From the NCBI RefSeq assembly GCF_001189295.1, contig NZ_CP012159.1:5410525-5474524 (forward strand): a stretch of 64,000 nt of DNA, given 5' to 3'. The notes beneath the pieces are model-generated. The model was not told the origin of the DNA. It was given only the letters and a program-made list of their open reading frames with translations, and did not search any database. Below, one piece after another: positions 48,282 to 56,781 of this stretch. Position 1 is the stretch's first letter, and every line of letters begins with the position of its first letter. The DNA comes from Chondromyces crocatus. GTDB taxonomy: Bacteria; Myxococcota_A; Polyangia; Polyangiales; Polyangiaceae. Both the position numbers and the translations under genes were made by a program.

Positions 48282-50324
48282 ATGCGCATTGCAATGTGCC
48301 TGGGTCTCCTTGCGCTCGCCAGCTGCGCGGGCGACCCCAGCGGGGCGGTGGCGCGAGGGAATGGCGACTCCGAGGGCCCGGATGGCGAGGCGCCGTCGGA
48401 GCCGGGAGGGCTCACCGGCGGTGGCGGTGACGAAGATCCTGGGGTCGGAGTGACGGTTCACCTCCAGCGCGCCGTGGAGGGGGGCTCGGTGCTGTCCTTC
48501 GGCCTGCCGTTGCCGAAGGCGGCGGTGCAGGACGCTGCGGGAATGCAGGTCCTCGTGGCGAGTGCACCAGTGGCGGCGACGATCCGCGAGACGCTGGCCT
48601 ACCACGACGCGTCGGGGAGCCGGACGGGGACGCGGGCGGTGGTGGTGCAGCTCCCGGCGTCGCTGATGTCGGCCGACGGGCTCGACGTGGAGGTGCGCTG
48701 GACGGGAGGTGCGGGATCCTCGGCCGGAGAGCCGCTTCCCTTCGCCTCCGACGAGGTGAGCGCGGTGGCCACGGCGACGGCACGGACGACCACGCGGACC
48801 ATCGTCCAGCAGGGCGGGTCGTATGCCCTCTCGGAGGGGCCCGTCGCGCAGAAGCCGCTGTTCACCGCCCGCGAGCCGCGGGTGCTGGCCACCTTCCCGG
48901 AGGGCTACCTGGCGCGTACGGGCATCCTCGGCCCGCAGGTCAGGGCCGCCGACGCGCAGCCGGGGCTCGCGTTCTTCTCGTCGGCGCTCGATGGCTTCGC
49001 GAGCTCCGCGATGTACCGCGAGAGCTATGCCCTGAACCCGGATGCCGACTCGGTGGTGGATCCGATCGCGGACTTCAGCGCCTGGCTCTACGATCGCTGC
49101 GCGACCTTTCTCACGGCCCACACCCACCTCGGTGATGTGGAGACGCTGCGCCACGGCTTCCAGAACTGCAGCTACTACGCGGGCAAGATCGAGCTGTCCG
49201 GCGCGAACCGAGGCATCTTCACGGGCAAGCCCACGGCCGACACCAAGTACTCTCACCTGAGGGGGCTGTACGCGTACTACGCCTTGACCGGAGACGAGTC
49301 GGCCCTGGAGGCTGGGAAGGCGATCGCCGACATGTGGTACGCCGATCCGCTCTTCGTGGTGCCTTACCGCGATGGGCACGTGCGGGGGCGCGACAAGCTC
49401 TGGACCGAGCGCCTCCTCGGGACGAGCATGGAAGGGCTCCTTTATGGCCATCAACTGACCGGCGACCTGAAATACAAGGAGGCGCTCGGCGAGATGGTCG
49501 ACACGGCGCACCGCCACATCACGGGCGACGCGGGCGCGCTCGCCGAGGTGAACCCCGGGATGACCTTCCCTCCGCAGAACTGCTTCATCCATTCGGGAGA
49601 GCAGCACGCGGACGCGATGGCGGGGGATCCGTGGTGCTCGCCCTGGATGAGCGCGATGATCATCGATCCGCTGCTGGGCTGGGAGGAGCAGACCGGGGAC
49701 ACGCGTGTGGCAGAGATCTTCGTCCGCCTGTCGCGGTTCCTGCGGGACGTGGGAACGAGCTACTTCACGAACGACCTGCTCAACGACTCCTTCCTTTCGC
49801 CATCGGTCTGCGACAACCCCGGCGCTGGCGACAACCGGAGGCGGCTGGTGCCGCTCTACGGGGCTGGGATCCGGTCGAACGGTGGGCGCGCGACGTTCGG
49901 CGAGTGGGACGACTGGCAGCACTGCGCCGACGCGACGGCGATCACGGCCGCCGGGCTGCGGGCGCTGAAGCAAGCGGAGATCTACGACGAGGGGGCGATC
50001 GGTCCCTTCGCGAGCGAAGGCGAGGCGCTGCTCGCGCTCCACCACGAGCTCGTCGCCTGCGCAGAGCGTGGCTTCGCCGAGGCGACACGCACGCGGCGCG
50101 ATCCTGCGAACTGGACGAGCGCAGAGCTGGCTGCAGGGGCAGGGAACCCGACGGCATTCATCACCCAGAACCGGATCGGATACCCGCTGCACGTGAACAA
50201 TCCGCAGCGCCGCTTCAGCTGGTGGTTCAACTACGCCATGCTTCAGCAGAAGCTGCTCGCCGAGGCGGGGATCGAGATCGGGGAGATCACGCCCGGCGCA
50301 GTGCAGCCGGCTGGTTGCCCGTAG
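48282..50324 (+). CDS. Lipoprotein with possible polysaccharide-lyase/toroid-like fold
   Basis: The 680-residue protein has a short signal peptide and lipobox LALASCAGD, then a Gly/Glu/Asp-rich linker of about 40 residues. The N-terminal beta region (EGGSVLSFGLPLPKAAVQD) resembles the RIFT-type barrel of PcRGLX/YetA-like rhamnogalacturonan lyases. The middle and C-terminal parts (GLYAYYALTGDESALEAGKA, LLYGHQLTGDLKYKEAL, WSPWM-type and ITAAGLRALKQAE) look like paired helices of an alpha/alpha toroid as in many carbohydrate-active enzymes. I cannot name catalytic residues. ATG 48282 follows GAGAGGGTG. It is probably an envelope or extracellular carbohydrate-acting or -binding protein. Confidence 0.75.
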   Translation: MRIAMCLGLLALASCAGDPSGAVARGNGDSEGPDGEAPSEPGGLTGGGGDEDPGVGVTVHLQRAVEGGSVLSFGLPLPKAAVQDAAGMQVLVASAPVAATIRETLAYHDASGSRTGTRAVVVQLPASLMSADGLDVEVRWTGGAGSSAGEPLPFASDEVSAVATATARTTTRTIVQQGGSYALSEGPVAQKPLFTAREPRVLATFPEGYLARTGILGPQVRAADAQPGLAFFSSALDGFASSAMYRESYALNPDADSVVDPIADFSAWLYDRCATFLTAHTHLGDVETLRHGFQNCSYYAGKIELSGANRGIFTGKPTADTKYSHLRGLYAYYALTGDESALEAGKAIADMWYADPLFVVPYRDGHVRGRDKLWTERLLGTSMEGLLYGHQLTGDLKYKEALGEMVDTAHRHITGDAGALAEVNPGMTFPPQNCFIHSGEQHADAMAGDPWCSPWMSAMIIDPLLGWEEQTGDTRVAEIFVRLSRFLRDVGTSYFTNDLLNDSFLSPSVCDNPGAGDNRRRLVPLYGAGIRSNGGRATFGEWDDWQHCADATAITAAGLRALKQAEIYDEGAIGPFASEGEALLALHHELVACAERGFAEATRTRRDPANWTSAELAAGAGNPTAFITQNRIGYPLHVNNPQRRFSWWFNYAMLQQKLLAEAGIEIGEITPGAVQPAGCP

Positions 50325-50550
50325 CGACGGATCCTCTCGCGCAGGTGCCGTGTCCGCGCACGTCCCGCCCTGGCCACTCCTGGTGATTGCGTGCACGGCG
50401 CCTCGCCCCCGTTCCTGCTGATTGCATGAGCGTGAGCGAGGCACGTGCTCGCCCTGGTCGGCTGGCGAGAATGCGTGCGCACTCCATTGCACAGTGGGGT
50501 GGTGCGACGCATCTTGTGGGCAGACCTTCAGCGTCCCGCGGAGCCAGAGC

Positions 50551-51270
50551 ATGCCCTTCGTGAACTATCCCCTCCGGGAGATCAGCTGCAAAATCGTCTA
50601 TTATGGCCCCGGTCTCTGTGGAAAGACCACGAACCTGAAGTACGTGCATGCCCACGCGGACCGCGCGACGCGGGGCAATCTGTTCACCCTCGATACGGCG
50701 GCGGAGCGGCTGCACTACTTCGACTATCTGCCGCTCGATCTCGGGGCCGTGTGGGGCTTCAAGGTCCGGATGCAGCTCTACACCGTTCCAGGGCAGCTTC
50801 TCTACAACGCCACGAGGCGGCTCATTCTCGGCGGCGTGGACGGCCTGGTCTTCGTGGCCGATGCACAGCGCGTGCGCTTCGACGCCAATGTCCTGTCGCT
50901 GGACAACCTGCGCGACAACCTGTCGGCGCAGGGGGATTCATTGCAAGAGGTCCCGCACGTATTTCAATACAACAAGCGAGACCTGCCGGACGTGGCGGCG
51001 CTGGAAGATCTCCGGGCTGCGCTCAATCTCCATGGCGCTGCGGATTTCGAGGCATCAGCCCGGGATGGGAGCGGTGTGTTCGAGCCGCTGAAGGCGATCG
51101 CGCGCAAGGTCGTCACCAAGCTGCTGAGGACGGGGGCGTGTCCGAAGATCGATGTGCCCCCTCCCGAGTCCGCGTCGGTCCCCATCAAGTCCTGGCCAGC
51201 CGCCGCGTTCCGACGTGGTGCGCTCGGCGGACGCCCCGCCCGTCCCATCGCGCCATTGAGTGCGCGCTGA
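50551..51270 (+). CDS. MglA-like small GTPase with basic/Pro C-terminal extension
   Basis: This Ras-like GTPase is of the MglA gliding-motility/polarity family. P-loop GPGLCGKTTNL, the family-specific TVPGQ in place of the DxxGQ motif, YNATRRLILGGVDGLVFVAD, and NKRDLP (guanine specificity) are all present. It has 239 residues, about 40 more than classical MglA, because of an Arg/Pro/Ala-rich tail. No mglB partner gene is adjacent. ATG 50551 follows GGAG. Whether it controls motility, polarity or another process cannot be told. Confidence 0.9.
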   Translation: MPFVNYPLREISCKIVYYGPGLCGKTTNLKYVHAHADRATRGNLFTLDTAAERLHYFDYLPLDLGAVWGFKVRMQLYTVPGQLLYNATRRLILGGVDGLVFVADAQRVRFDANVLSLDNLRDNLSAQGDSLQEVPHVFQYNKRDLPDVAALEDLRAALNLHGAADFEASARDGSGVFEPLKAIARKVVTKLLRTGACPKIDVPPPESASVPIKSWPAAAFRRGALGGRPARPIAPLSAR

Positions 51271-51311
51271 CACCTCGTCCCCTCGGCCCTTCCCTCCACC
51301 GTTCCGTTGGC

Positions 51312-51390
51312 CCTTCGCGAGAGACGCCCGTCCGTCGGTCCTTCGCGAGAGATGCCTGTCCGTCGGTCCTTCGCAGGAGACATCGGGGTG
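51312..51390. repeat. Three 28-bp tandem repeats
   Basis: CCTTCGCG/CCTTCGCA-type starts occur at 51312, 51340 and 51368 with a constant 28-base period; each unit contains CCGTCGGT or similar. It is the same period as the array at 19592 but a different sequence. Confidence 0.8.
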
Positions 51391-51581
51391 AAGTGGAGAC
51401 GCCTGGATGCGGGGATCGCCCCGCATCCCCTGAGGGTCGCCCTGGCCCACCAAGGAGGGCGCTGCGATGGCGCTGCGGGATGGCAGGTGCAGGGATGAGG
51501 CTTCCAGATGGGTCGGGCCTCACGTTTCGAGATGGTGTGAACGGCCCCGTATACTTTTCACCACAGCGTGGCGCAAAGAGC

Positions 51582-51650
51582 TGTAGTGAATTTACTACAC
51601 ACCACAAGAGTTGACGGCGCGATCCTCATCGTTGTACGTACCGCACGTAC
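51582..51650. promoter_or_regulatory. Two inverted repeats around a -35-like hexamer
   Basis: TGTAGT-gaattt-ACTACA (51582-51599) and GTACGT-accgc-ACGTAC (51634-51650) flank TTGACG (51611-51616). This layout is compatible with an operator/promoter for the lipoprotein gene at 51819, but there is no good -10 match. Confidence 0.35.
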
Positions 51651-51818
51651 GGCTCGGGGTTTGCACTACCGGCCGTAAGGCGATGCCCTCCATCTGGCGG
51701 GACAACTGAATAGGGGAGAAGCGGCGACCGTCCGAAAGCGCGTTCGTCGGAAGCGTGGCTGGATGTCGCTGGTCATGTGGCTTCCCTTGGCACTGGTACG
51801 TGTAAGGAGATGAGGACA

Positions 51819-52109
51819 ATGAACTTCAAGACTGCTCTTTTGGCTTCTGGTCTGATGGCTTTCTCGAGCATCTTCGCCATGGGCTGCGGCGGCAACGCCT
51901 GTGACGACGCTGCCGACAAGGCCGAGGAGTGCGGGCTGACCTCTTCGGGCGGCAGCGGCGACTCCGGCGACGTGGAGTGCACCGGCACCGTCGAGTGTGC
52001 GGCGAACTGCATCGTCGACGCTCCCTGCGACGCGTTCGACGGCAGCAACGCGGACGCCTCGACGGCGTACCTCGAGTGCGTCACCGGCTGCAGCGGCTCG
52101 GGCAGCTGA
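51819..52109 (+). CDS. Small Cys-rich lipoprotein
   Basis: This 96-residue exported protein has signal peptide NFKTALLASGLMAFSSIFAM and lipobox FAMGC. Eight further Cys follow in the mature part (CDDAADKAEEC, ECTGTVECAANC, PCDAF, ECVTGC). It has a good Shine-Dalgarno (AAGGAGATGAGGACA) before ATG 51819. The Cys pattern recalls the small lipoprotein at 19772 without the Thr tracts; both may be disulfide-stabilised surface proteins. An excellent terminator follows 50 bases after the stop, so it is probably a single-gene, well-expressed unit. Confidence 0.82.
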   Translation: MNFKTALLASGLMAFSSIFAMGCGGNACDDAADKAEECGLTSSGGSGDSGDVECTGTVECAANCIVDAPCDAFDGSNADASTAYLECVTGCSGSGS

Positions 52110-52157
52110 GCCCCTGACGACAGGACGGGGATGACCCGTTCGTCGTCGGAGTGAACG

Positions 52158-52192
52158 GCCGCGATCGGTTTCGATCGCGGCTGTTTACTTTT
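52158..52192 (+). terminator. Strong intrinsic terminator after the Cys-rich lipoprotein
   Basis: GCCGCGATCG-gttt-CGATCGCGGC forms a perfect 10-bp stem with a 4-base loop (52158-52181), followed by TGTTTACTTTTG. It is the only textbook intrinsic terminator I saw in the window. Confidence 0.9.
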
Positions 52193-52337
52193 GTACGGCC
52201 CTGGTCCCCGGGCGCTCACAGCGCCGTGCGCGTCACGAAGGCTTTTTCTTCGAGAGGGCTCGGTCTGGCGATCCGGCGTGCCTCGTGTAGTCTGGTGCGG
52301 CTCTTTCTTCACCGAGGCGCATGCCGTAGGTCTCTTC

Positions 52338-53936
52338 ATGGCTACCTGCCCCCGCTGCCGCAAGCGTTATCCAGACGAGAAGACGATCTGCGAGGCTGAC
52401 GGCGAGGTGCTGCTCCCGGACGAAGCGTTCCACGGGCTCGACGTCGAGCTGCTCCCCGGCAGGATGGTCGGGGAGTACCGGATCGAGGGGAAGATCGGGG
52501 AGGGGGGCTTCGGGGCGGTGTACCGCGCCGTGCATCCGCTCATCGGGAAGGCTGCTGCCGTCAAGATCCTCACCCGGTCGTACTCGGCGAGTCCGCAGAT
52601 GATGTCGCGGTTCATCGCGGAGGCGCGGGCGGTCAACCAGATTCGCCACCGGAACATCATCGATATTTTCTCGTTCGGGGCCCTGGAAGACGGTCGCCAG
52701 TTCTTCGTGATGGAGCTGCTCGATGGGATGCCGCTGGATCGGTATCTCAAGCAGAAAGGGTGGCTGTCGCCCGAGGAGGCGATCGCGATCCTGCGGGGGG
52801 TCGCGCGGGCACTGGATGCCGCCCATGCGGCAGGGATCGTTCACCGGGATCTGAAGCCGGAGAACGTGTTCCTGCTCTTCGAGGAGGATGGGTCCATCTT
52901 CCCGAAGCTGCTCGACTTCGGGATCGCCAAGCTGCTCGGGGACGGGGAGGCGGGCGTGAAGACCCGGACGGGGCAGCCGATGGGCACGCCCTACTACATG
53001 TCTCCCGAGCAGTGTCGAGGGAAGCCGGTCGATCACCGGACGGACATCTATTCGTTCGGGATCCTCGTGCACGAGATGCTGACGGGACACGTCCCGTTCT
53101 CGGGCGACAGCGTGATGGATGTCATGCTGAAGCAGACGGCGGAGCCGCCGCCGGCCGCGTCGAGTGTGCGGAGCGAGCTGTCGACGCTCCTGGACGCGCC
53201 GATCCTGGCCATGCTGTGCAAGGCCCCCGACGATCGCCCGGAGTCGGTGGGGCTCGCGGTGGAGTCCCTGGCGCGCGCGGCGCAAGAGGCGGGCTACGAT
53301 GTGCAGGCGCAGCCCGTCGCGCGGGTGTCGCGCAAGAGCGGCGGGTCAGGGGGAGGTGGGGTCGCCAGCGGGATGACGCCTGCCGAGCTGAAAGCCATCT
53401 CGGGGGCCGATACGCTCGTCGATCCTCGCTCGAGTGGCCGGACTCCGCTCGATGCCGTCGCGGATGTCGAGGTGTCCGGGCGCCGCCGGACCGCGGTGGT
53501 GGTGGCCGTGGTGTCGCTCGTGACCGGGCTCGCCGGGGCGACCTTCGTCGCCTCGCTGGACTCGACGCCGACCGGCGCGCTCCAGGCCGCGATGCACCTG
53601 CCTCCACCACCTCGCGTGGAGGTGCCCGCGAAGGAGGCCCCTCCGGAACCGAGCGTGGTCGCCGAGCAGGCGGATGTCTCGCTTTCGATACAGTCGTCGC
53701 CACGGCTGGTGGATGTCTACGTGGGGACGAAGAAGCTGGGGACGTCGGCGCAGCCACTCTCGCTCCCGCGCAGCAAGAGCCCCATCAAGCTGACGCTGAA
53801 GGCGACGGGGTTCGTCAGCAAGGATGTGGAGATCGTCCCGTCGGCCAACGTGGTTCTGCCGGTGACGCTGACGTCCGTTCCAGCCAAGAAGAGTCCGAGT
53901 CAGGTGGTGCCTGGACGTGGGGAAGTGGAGTGGTGA
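52338..53936 (+). CDS. Membrane Ser/Thr protein kinase with zinc-ribbon and PEGA domain
   Basis: This 532-residue Hanks-type kinase has an N-terminal Cys motif CPRCRKRYPDEKTIC. The catalytic domain spans residues ~38-310: IGEGGFGAVY, AAAVKIL (Lys), HRDLKPENVFL, LDFGIAKL and GTPYYMSPEQC. A Gly/Ser linker and one transmembrane segment (TAVVVAVVSLVTGLAGATF, around residue 390) follow. The extracytoplasmic PEGA-like beta domain has VDVYVGTKKLG and LKATGFVSKDVEI. Start ATG 52338 is chosen for the Cys motif. It is followed by a gene encoding an FG-GAP lipoprotein 28 bases later and then a PEGA protein, so a signalling/envelope unit is likely. Confidence 0.92.
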   Translation: MATCPRCRKRYPDEKTICEADGEVLLPDEAFHGLDVELLPGRMVGEYRIEGKIGEGGFGAVYRAVHPLIGKAAAVKILTRSYSASPQMMSRFIAEARAVNQIRHRNIIDIFSFGALEDGRQFFVMELLDGMPLDRYLKQKGWLSPEEAIAILRGVARALDAAHAAGIVHRDLKPENVFLLFEEDGSIFPKLLDFGIAKLLGDGEAGVKTRTGQPMGTPYYMSPEQCRGKPVDHRTDIYSFGILVHEMLTGHVPFSGDSVMDVMLKQTAEPPPAASSVRSELSTLLDAPILAMLCKAPDDRPESVGLAVESLARAAQEAGYDVQAQPVARVSRKSGGSGGGGVASGMTPAELKAISGADTLVDPRSSGRTPLDAVADVEVSGRRRTAVVVAVVSLVTGLAGATFVASLDSTPTGALQAAMHLPPPPRVEVPAKEAPPEPSVVAEQADVSLSIQSSPRLVDVYVGTKKLGTSAQPLSLPRSKSPIKLTLKATGFVSKDVEIVPSANVVLPVTLTSVPAKKSPSQVVPGRGEVEW

Positions 53937-53964
53937 TGTGGGGAGGAGCGAGGGACGCCACAGG

Positions 53965-56781
53965 ATGAGCAGGAGGTTGCGGCGCGGCGTCTGGCTCGCA
54001 GGGGTCGTGCTGACCGTGGCTGCTTGCGTCGAGTTCCCTGACCGGAGCCGGGCGATCTGTGGCGACGGTTTTCTCGACGAGGGAGAAGACTGCGATGGTC
54101 ATTCGCGCAGCTTCGACGGCAAGGACTACGAGTGTGATCTCCGACGTTGCCGCCTGGTCTGCGATCCCACGGATGTAGAGGCATGCCGTGAGGCGGCTGC
54201 CAGCCAGAGCGCCAGTACGTCCGAAGGGGCGCCCATGTGCTGCCCCGCTGGCTGGGGATGCGGTGTGGATGGGATCTGTCGCTCTGCGCAGAACCAGTAC
54301 GTTCGTGGAGCCGCCGTGGAGATCACGGTGAGCCAGCTGGTGACGGCAGACTTCGATGGCGATGGCCTCCAGGACATCCTCTCCGTCAGTGACTCCGAGC
54401 TCGCCGTGCACCATTTCGCAGCGGGCAGCATGTCTCAGGCGCTGCGTCTGAACGTCTCCGACCAGGTGATCGCGGTGGGGAATGTGGTGAGGGTGGGGGA
54501 AGAGGGGGGGGAGGATCTGGTGCTGGCCATCGGCAACGGCGTGGGCGTGTTGCGTGGCGATCCGGACCATCGGTTCACACCGGAGATGTACCCGGTCCCT
54601 CTCCGCTTCGATCAGAAGCCGCTGGGGCACCAGCAATGGAAGATGGTGCTCGCAGACCGGGGCATCGCTCATGACGATTCGCTGGACGATGTGTCCGTCG
54701 TGACCCCCAATGAGGTCATTCTCCTCAGGGGCCACGGCAGCGAGGGGGGAGATTCGCTGGGAGGGAGCCTGCACGCGTCCCAGCTTCCGGGCGTCGCCGA
54801 ACTCAGGTGGCCCATCGTGGCAGCCAACATCGATCGAAGGACGCCGTGCGAGGAGCTGATCATCCCGCTGATGTATCAGGGGACGCCAGCCGTTTACCTG
54901 CACAGCCCCTGTGATCCGGATCTGCCGTCGACCGGCTGGATGTTCCAGGGCGCCAGCGGGTTCGCGGGGCCCGTCCAGGTGTTCTCGATGAAGGACGATC
55001 CAGCGCAGCCCGTGGTGGCGCTCGGTCTACGGTACGGGGAAGGAGATGACGCCAGCACGGTGATTCGCGTCCTTCGCCATCAGGGGGAGCGGTTCGAGGA
55101 AGGTCCGTGCGTGGTGGTGTCCCCTCAAGGCCAGTCCACGAATGAGGACGAATCCTGCGTCAAGGACCCCGTGCCGCTGGCGATCGGGGATCTGGATGGC
55201 GATTGCATTCCCGATTATGTGGATCCGTGCCAGGTCGTCATGAGCGCGAATTCGGCGTCGTCGAGCGCGATGTGTGGCGCGGGCGCGGGTCAAGGGTCGG
55301 TATGTCATGCCGGGATGGCGCTCAATCCGAGCAATTTCCGCAACACGCAGCTTCCCTGGACGACGGCACTGATCCAGGACGTGAATGGTGATGGGAACTC
55401 GGATGTGCTCGCTGTCGCGGCGAGGAGCACGGCGCTGTCGTTTTATCGAGGCACCGGGAAGGCTCTTCTGAATCCGAGTTCCATCCCGGTGGGGGTGCCT
55501 CTGGGACAGCTCGCTACCGGAGATTTCGACGGGGATAGCATCACGGACATCGGGATCCTGGAGGAGACCGCGGAGGGGGCCGATGCCCAGGTGCTCGTCT
55601 CCTTCGGGCAGTATCTGACCAAGCCAGGCTCGCCCATCAGGATCGGGAGCGTGCGGGGAGGGTCGCAGCTCGTGACGGGCGATTACAGGCCCCTCTCGGC
55701 CGCGCGTGACGGGATGACGGACCTCGCTGTGCTGTCGGTGCCGTCCGAAGACACGCCGATGCCAGGGCCCCGGAGAGAGGACGCCATCCTGACCCTGTTC
55801 GCCGGGAATGCCGATCGTCTGATGCAGTCGACGATCAGCTTGACCGATGATGTGCTGAAGAGCGGTGACGTCCCCAAGCAGATCGCCATCGGTCGCTTCG
55901 CCCCTGACTCGGGATCGGATGCGAGGGGTGGTGAGCTCGCGGTGCTGGCGCTGGATACCGAAGGGTCGAACTTCGAGCCGCGTCTCTGGAGGTTGCCACT
56001 GACCCCCGGAGGGGACTCGGGTGGGCGTCGGCTCGAGGTGCCAGAGGCGCGATTGTCCAAGCAGATCGCGATTTCATCGCAGATTGCGACCCAGCACATG
56101 GCCGACGGGCAGGATCGGTTGGTGATTCTGACGCCCGACCTCGAATCGCCACCGGACGGGAACTGGCGGCTCTATACGGCCCGCGTGGTCGACGGTGCGT
56201 GGAAACTCGATGATACCCCGGTGTTTCTTGGCGGGAGGCTGGCGCCAGGGGGGCTGTCGGTCGCCGATATCGATGGAGACGGGATCGGTGATGTCTCGCT
56301 GGTGCTCGAGACGGGGACGGTGGGCAACGAGGAGAGCGAGCTGCAGATCTTCTGGGGCGAGCCGGGGGGGGTGAGCAAGAGCACCGAGGTGACGCGTATC
56401 CTGGGCTGTCCATCAGAGGCGGCAGGGGTCACGGGTGCGGTCTGGGCCAACATGGATGACGACAGCAGTCTGGAGGGGATCCTGCTCGCCGGGACGGCGT
56501 TTTGCCGGATCGATTTCTTGAATCCGGACACGTCCACGTCGTGCCCCGAGGCGGGGCAGGGGGGAACGAGGTGTCCCAGGCCTCACGCCTTCTCGACCAT
56601 TCAGGGCCAGGGAGGGGAGCAGGTGCGCCCTACCGGCGGCGGTCTGTCGAACCATGAGGGCGTGGAGCCGCGTTGGACGGCCGTGGCGCTGGGCGATGTC
56701 AACGGCGATGGACTGCCGGACCTGATCCTCGGCGATACGAGCTCCTTCCAGCTCTTTCTTGCTCAGCCGGAGAACCCTTGA
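53965..56781 (+). CDS. FG-GAP/VCBS repeat lipoprotein
   Basis: The 938-residue protein has a signal peptide with lipobox TVAAC (residues ~18-22) and a Cys-rich head with ICGDGFLDEGEDCDG, typical of myxobacterial Cys-rich repeats (DUF4215-like). A series of FG-GAP/VCBS calcium-binding-like loops follows: DFDGDGLQDIL, DLDGDCIPDYV, DVNGDGNSDVLAV, DFDGDSITDIG, DIDGDGIGDVSLV and DVNGDGLPDLILG. Such repeats build beta-propellers on cell surfaces. It follows the kinase gene closely and its stop overlaps a TTG start of the PEGA gene (TTGA), which suggests co-expression. Confidence 0.85.
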   Translation: MSRRLRRGVWLAGVVLTVAACVEFPDRSRAICGDGFLDEGEDCDGHSRSFDGKDYECDLRRCRLVCDPTDVEACREAAASQSASTSEGAPMCCPAGWGCGVDGICRSAQNQYVRGAAVEITVSQLVTADFDGDGLQDILSVSDSELAVHHFAAGSMSQALRLNVSDQVIAVGNVVRVGEEGGEDLVLAIGNGVGVLRGDPDHRFTPEMYPVPLRFDQKPLGHQQWKMVLADRGIAHDDSLDDVSVVTPNEVILLRGHGSEGGDSLGGSLHASQLPGVAELRWPIVAANIDRRTPCEELIIPLMYQGTPAVYLHSPCDPDLPSTGWMFQGASGFAGPVQVFSMKDDPAQPVVALGLRYGEGDDASTVIRVLRHQGERFEEGPCVVVSPQGQSTNEDESCVKDPVPLAIGDLDGDCIPDYVDPCQVVMSANSASSSAMCGAGAGQGSVCHAGMALNPSNFRNTQLPWTTALIQDVNGDGNSDVLAVAARSTALSFYRGTGKALLNPSSIPVGVPLGQLATGDFDGDSITDIGILEETAEGADAQVLVSFGQYLTKPGSPIRIGSVRGGSQLVTGDYRPLSAARDGMTDLAVLSVPSEDTPMPGPRREDAILTLFAGNADRLMQSTISLTDDVLKSGDVPKQIAIGRFAPDSGSDARGGELAVLALDTEGSNFEPRLWRLPLTPGGDSGGRRLEVPEARLSKQIAISSQIATQHMADGQDRLVILTPDLESPPDGNWRLYTARVVDGAWKLDDTPVFLGGRLAPGGLSVADIDGDGIGDVSLVLETGTVGNEESELQIFWGEPGGVSKSTEVTRILGCPSEAAGVTGAVWANMDDDSSLEGILLAGTAFCRIDFLNPDTSTSCPEAGQGGTRCPRPHAFSTIQGQGGEQVRPTGGGLSNHEGVEPRWTAVALGDVNGDGLPDLILGDTSSFQLFLAQPENP

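Larger units (their letters stand above)
51271..51818. other. 548-base intergenic region with repeats and palindromes
   Basis: No gene is supported. The region contains three 28-bp repeats (51312-51390) and two inverted repeats (51582-51650) that may be operators for the Cys-rich lipoprotein gene at 51819. Confidence 0.55.
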
